A DNA stretch of 34,057 nt from Alistipes sp. (GTDB lineage: Bacteria; Bacteroidota; Bacteroidia; Bacteroidales; Rikenellaceae): positions 1-34,057 of the forward strand of contig JAFVOR010000006.1 of the NCBI GenBank assembly GCA_017505725.1, read 5' to 3'. Shown piece after piece: positions 31,754 through 34,057 of this stretch. Both the position numbers and the translations under genes were made by a program. The notes beneath the pieces were generated by a model. It saw only the letters and a list, made by a program, of their open reading frames with translations, had not been told where the DNA came from and made no database searches. Position 1 is the stretch's first letter. Each line of letters begins with the position of its first letter.

Positions 31754-31793
31754 AAGAGCCTGTCTAACAAGCAAAAGTTGGACAGGCTCTTTG
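31754..31793 (+). terminator. Terminator of the CxxC membrane protein gene
   Basis: AAGAGCCTGTC pairs with GACAGGCTCTT around a loop that can add AC/GT pairs; a short T-rich tail follows. Confidence 0.8.
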
Positions 31794-31828
31794 TTGATTT
31801 GACAAACACACTATAATCTCAAAAATTT

Positions 31829-31958
31829 GGAATTTTTAATTTTTAATTTTTAATTTTGTGGCAACATTACCACAACCCTCCAAAAGTTGGAGGTGATTGA
31901 GGATAATAACAAACAACAAAAAACCAAAAACCCTCCAAAAATTGGAGGTGATTGAGGA
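31829..31958 (+). repeat. A/T array and 30-bp direct repeat before module C copy 3
   Basis: TTTTTAAT units (31829-31857) are followed by two near-identical 30-bp copies, 31874-31903 and 31929-31958 (one base different). Each contains a CCTCC...GGAGG hairpin and ends GGTGATTGAGGA. The second copy forms the left arm of module C copy 3; the first is an orphan left arm. Confidence 0.8.
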
Positions 31959-32062
31959 AATTTTGTGCTAAACGAGGGAGTGAAAGCGCAGCATACTAAA
32001 AGGTATGTGAGCATTTCACTATCCGAAGAGCAGTGCAAAATTTACCAATCAGAACAATTTTT
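31937..32062 (+). repeat. Module C structured element, copy 3
   Basis: Arms: AAAAATTG (31937-31944) with CAATTTTT (32055-32062); GATT (31950-31953) with AATC (32047-32050); AAATTTTGTGCT (31958-31969) with AGTGCAAAATTT (32032-32043); AGTGAAA (31979-31985) with TTTCACT (32014-32020); apical CATACT (31992-31997) with GGTATG (32002-32007). It ends 5 bp before the prfB ATG. Confidence 0.85.
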
Positions 32063-32067
32063 GTTTT

Positions 32068-33157
32068 ATGGATATTAAAGAGATTATAAGGCGTCTGGAT
32101 ACGCTGGGGAGGTGCCTTTGACATCGACCAGAGGAGAATAGACCTCCAGAATGAGGAGGAGAAGACATTGGAACCGAACTTTTGGGATAACCCCGAGAAG
32201 GCACAGGAGCAACTGCGCAAGGTGGCGAATATCAAGAGTTGGGTGGAGAGCTTCGACAAGGTGAAGAAGTGCGTAGATGAGGCGATGCTGATGCCCGAAT
32301 TTATTGTAGAGGGGTTGGCATCGGAAAGTGACGCAGAGGCTGCATATAGAGAGGCGGAGGAGTTGATAGAGGAGTTGGAGTTGCGCAATATGCTCTCGGG
32401 AGAGGAGGACAAGATGGGCGCAATTATCGACATAAATGCGGGTGCAGGAGGCACAGAGGCTTTGGATTGGGCCTCGATGTTGCTCAGAATGTACACCCGC
32501 TGGTGCGAGGCCCACAACTACAAGGTGAAGATGCTCGACTTTCAGGAGGGCGACGAGGTGGGTGTCAAGTCGTGCACTATGGAGGTAGAGGGGGAGTTTG
32601 CCTACGGATACCTCAAGAGCGAAAATGGCGTGCATCGTCTGGTGCGTCTCTCGCCGTTCAATGCCAACAACAAACGACAGACAACATTTGCTTCGGTGGC
32701 CGTTACGCCTGCGGTGGATGACTCCATCGAGGTGGTGGTCAACCCTGCCAATATCGAGTGGGAGACATTCCGTTCGAGTGGCGCGGGAGGTCAGAATGTG
32801 AATAAGGTGGAGACTGCAGCTCGCTTGCGCTATCACTTCAAGGATGAGCAGACGGGCGAGGAAGTTTCGTACATAATTGAGAATCAGGAGACTCGCTCGC
32901 AGCTGATGAACAAGGAGAATGCAATGCGTATTCTTCGTTCGAAACTCTATCAGTACGAATTGGATAAGCGACGCGCAACACAACAGGCCATCGAGGCGGA
33001 CAAAAAGAAGATTGAGTGGGGCTCGCAGATTCGCTCGTATGTACTTGATGACAGGCGAGTGAAGGACCACCGCACGGGCTTTCAGACTACCGATTGCGAT
33101 GGCGTACTCGATGGCGACTTAGATGGCTTTATTAAAGCGTACCTAATGGAGAATTAG
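32068..33157 (+). CDS. prfB: Peptide chain release factor 2, programmed +1 frameshift
   Basis: RF2 recognises UGA/UAA stops and triggers peptide release. The first frame runs from the ATG at 32068 for 17 codons to an in-frame TGA (32119-32121). The context GGGGAGGTGC then CTTTGAC is the classic RF2 site: an internal SD-like GGGAGG and slippery CTT-TGA-C. A +1 shift continues from GAC at 32120, giving about 362 residues in total, the usual RF2 size. The SPF tripeptide (VRLSPFNA) and the GGQ motif (SSGAGGQNVNKVET, near residue 240) are intact. The pre-shift part is short, and upstream ATG 32005 is followed at once by TGA. Module C copy 3 occupies the upstream region. Confidence 0.95.
32107..32122 (+). 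promoter_or_regulatory. RF2 autoregulatory frameshift site
   Basis: GGGAGG (32107-32112) lies 3 nt before CTT TGA C (32116-32122). When RF2 is low, ribosomes pause at TGA and shift +1; when high, they terminate. Confidence 0.93.
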
Positions 33158-33168
33158 AAACATTTACA

Positions 33169-33176
33169 TATATTTG
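33169..33176 (+). promoter_or_regulatory. -7 box of the namZ-like gene
   Basis: TATATTTG lies in the 43-bp prfB-namZ gap, 24 bp before the ATG. The downstream gene may also be read from prfB. Confidence 0.6.
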
Positions 33177-33200
33177 ATATTAACCCCTAAAACTTCTATT

Positions 33201-34057
33201 ATGAAAAAGTTATTATTCTTACTGCTTGCGCTGATTTGTATGTCAACAACGGCATCGGCTGCAAAAGTTATTTGCGGTGACGAGCGTACCGATGTATGGG
33301 TACCGATGTTAAGAGGCAAGAAGGTTTGTCTTTTGACCAACTACACCGCAACAATCAATGGAAAACATCTTATCGATGTAATGTTGGAGAAGGGCATCAA
33401 CTTGGTTGCCATTGCAACACCGGAGCACGGATTAAGCGGTAAAGCCTCTGCGGGTGCCAAAATTGCATCTTCAACATACAAAGATACCGGTATTCCGGTG
33501 TGGTCGCTCTACGGAAAAACACGCCGTATGACTTCGGAGCAAGCTGCGCAGTTCGATGTTCTGGTTTTCGATATTCAGGATGTCGGCGTTCGCTTCTTCA
33601 CCTACTATGTAACAATGTTATACACCTTTGACGCACTCGCCGACCAAGGAAAACGATTAATCGTCTTTGACCGTCCTAACCCTAACGGAATGTATGTGGA
33701 TGGTCCTATCCTCGAAGAGAAACACAAGTCTTTCGTTGGCGGTCTGCCTATTCCTGTTGTACACGGATTGACAATGGGCGAGCTTGCACAGATGGCAGTA
33801 GGCGAAGGCTGGGTTACAAAGGTGGATGTGGAGGTTGTATGTTGCCAGAACTACACTCACCAAACCCGTTATCAGTTGCCTGTTAAGCCGGGTCCAAATG
33901 TACGCACAATGCAGGCTGTATATCTCTATCCTTCGACCTGTTTGATTGAGGGTACAGTATTCTCGGAGGCTCGTGGTACAGATTTCGGTTTTGAGGCTTA
34001 TGGTCACCCAGATATTGCTCCTACGGGATTTTCATACACTCCACGCTCAATAGAGGG
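33201..34057 (+). CDS. namZ: DUF1343/NamZ-like exo-beta-N-acetylmuramidase, 3' truncated by window edge
   Basis: This is a member of the DUF1343 family, whose characterised member NamZ (Bacillus subtilis) is an exo-acting N-acetylmuramidase in peptidoglycan recycling. About 285 codons are visible, starting with a signal peptide (MKKLLFLLLALICMSTTASA). Family-like stretches are LRGKKVCLLTNYTA, TPEHGLSGKASAGA, PVWSLYGKTRRMT, FDIQDVGVRFFTYY, DRPNPNG, and STCLIEGTVFSEARGTDFGF, which contains a conserved E-x-T-x-x-S-E-A-R-G-T core. The end is outside the window. A periplasmic role in murein breakdown fits with the mltD gene elsewhere, though there is no direct link. Confidence 0.88.
   Translation, partial: MKKLLFLLLALICMSTTASAAKVICGDERTDVWVPMLRGKKVCLLTNYTATINGKHLIDVMLEKGINLVAIATPEHGLSGKASAGAKIASSTYKDTGIPVWSLYGKTRRMTSEQAAQFDVLVFDIQDVGVRFFTYYVTMLYTFDALADQGKRLIVFDRPNPNGMYVDGPILEEKHKSFVGGLPIPVVHGLTMGELAQMAVGEGWVTKVDVEVVCCQNYTHQTRYQLPVKPGPNVRTMQAVYLYPSTCLIEGTVFSEARGTDFGFEAYGHPDIAPTGFSYTPRSIE

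Noticed and set aside
32068-32121. prfB as a frameshifted pseudogene
   Set aside because: The CTTTGAC site with upstream GGGAGG is the known programmed RF2 frameshift and the rest of the gene is intact.

Overview
The window looks like chromosome of an anaerobic Bacteroidota, probably Bacteroidales and perhaps Alistipes/Rikenellaceae (genus inferred from gene style, not searched). The support is as follows. Many genes are preceded by a TAnnTTTG box, several with TTTG exactly 19 bp upstream, which is the Bacteroidota promoter type. Shine-Dalgarno sequences are largely absent. A pflB/pflA pair is present, together with Bacteroidota-type envelope genes (OstA-like, SurA-like, DUF5683, MltD with LysM, NamZ). 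No phage, plasmid, IS transposase, CRISPR or rRNA was seen; there is one tRNA.

Layout. 1-231: repeats. 232-3364 (+): arginine genes argB-argE-argH, overlapping or 5 bp apart. 3711-6805 (-): pflB then pflA, fermentative pyruvate cleavage. 7262-12801 (-): envelope-biogenesis operon of a SurA_N-like lipoprotein, a SurA-like PPIase and a very long OstA-like protein. 13227-15563 (-): CPBP membrane protease and an NAD-dependent epimerase with a C-terminal Cys-rich domain. 15690-20240 (+): parA, then parB-DUF5683-mltD, linking chromosome segregation with cell-wall remodelling. 20699-21193 (-): small outer-membrane barrel. 21406-21480 (+): tRNA-Val. 22254-24731 (-): GH3 glycosidase. 24874-26019 (+): secreted PHP phosphoesterase. 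26186-26659 (+): argR. 27266-28421 (-): rplY-pth. 28688-28984 (+): two tiny ORFs encoding a hydrophobic peptide and a Cys-rich membrane peptide. 29035-30344 (-): apt and a metallo-hydrolase lipoprotein. 30731-31723 (+): unknown membrane protein with two CxxC pairs. 32068-33157 (+): prfB with its programmed frameshift. 33201 to the end (+): namZ-like gene, cut by the window edge.

The most unusual content is between the genes. Almost every long spacer is built from a small vocabulary of parts. (1) A directional ~26-bp box occurs 11 times; it is followed by one of several interchangeable spacers made of 8-10-bp tandem units plus a small hairpin, and chained boxes recur about every 88-91 or 106-108 bp according to spacer type. 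(2) An ~80-bp element (module A) has four full copies and one partial copy; one copy sits cleanly inside a box spacer whose uninterrupted form is also present in the window. (3) A ~100-200-bp nested-stem element (module C) lies just upstream of parB, just upstream of prfB and at the pth stop codon, with paired compensatory changes in several stems. (4) A/T-rich 8-mer arrays and (cttactagcc)n arrays. I do not recognise these families by name; they are the best candidate here for something undescribed.
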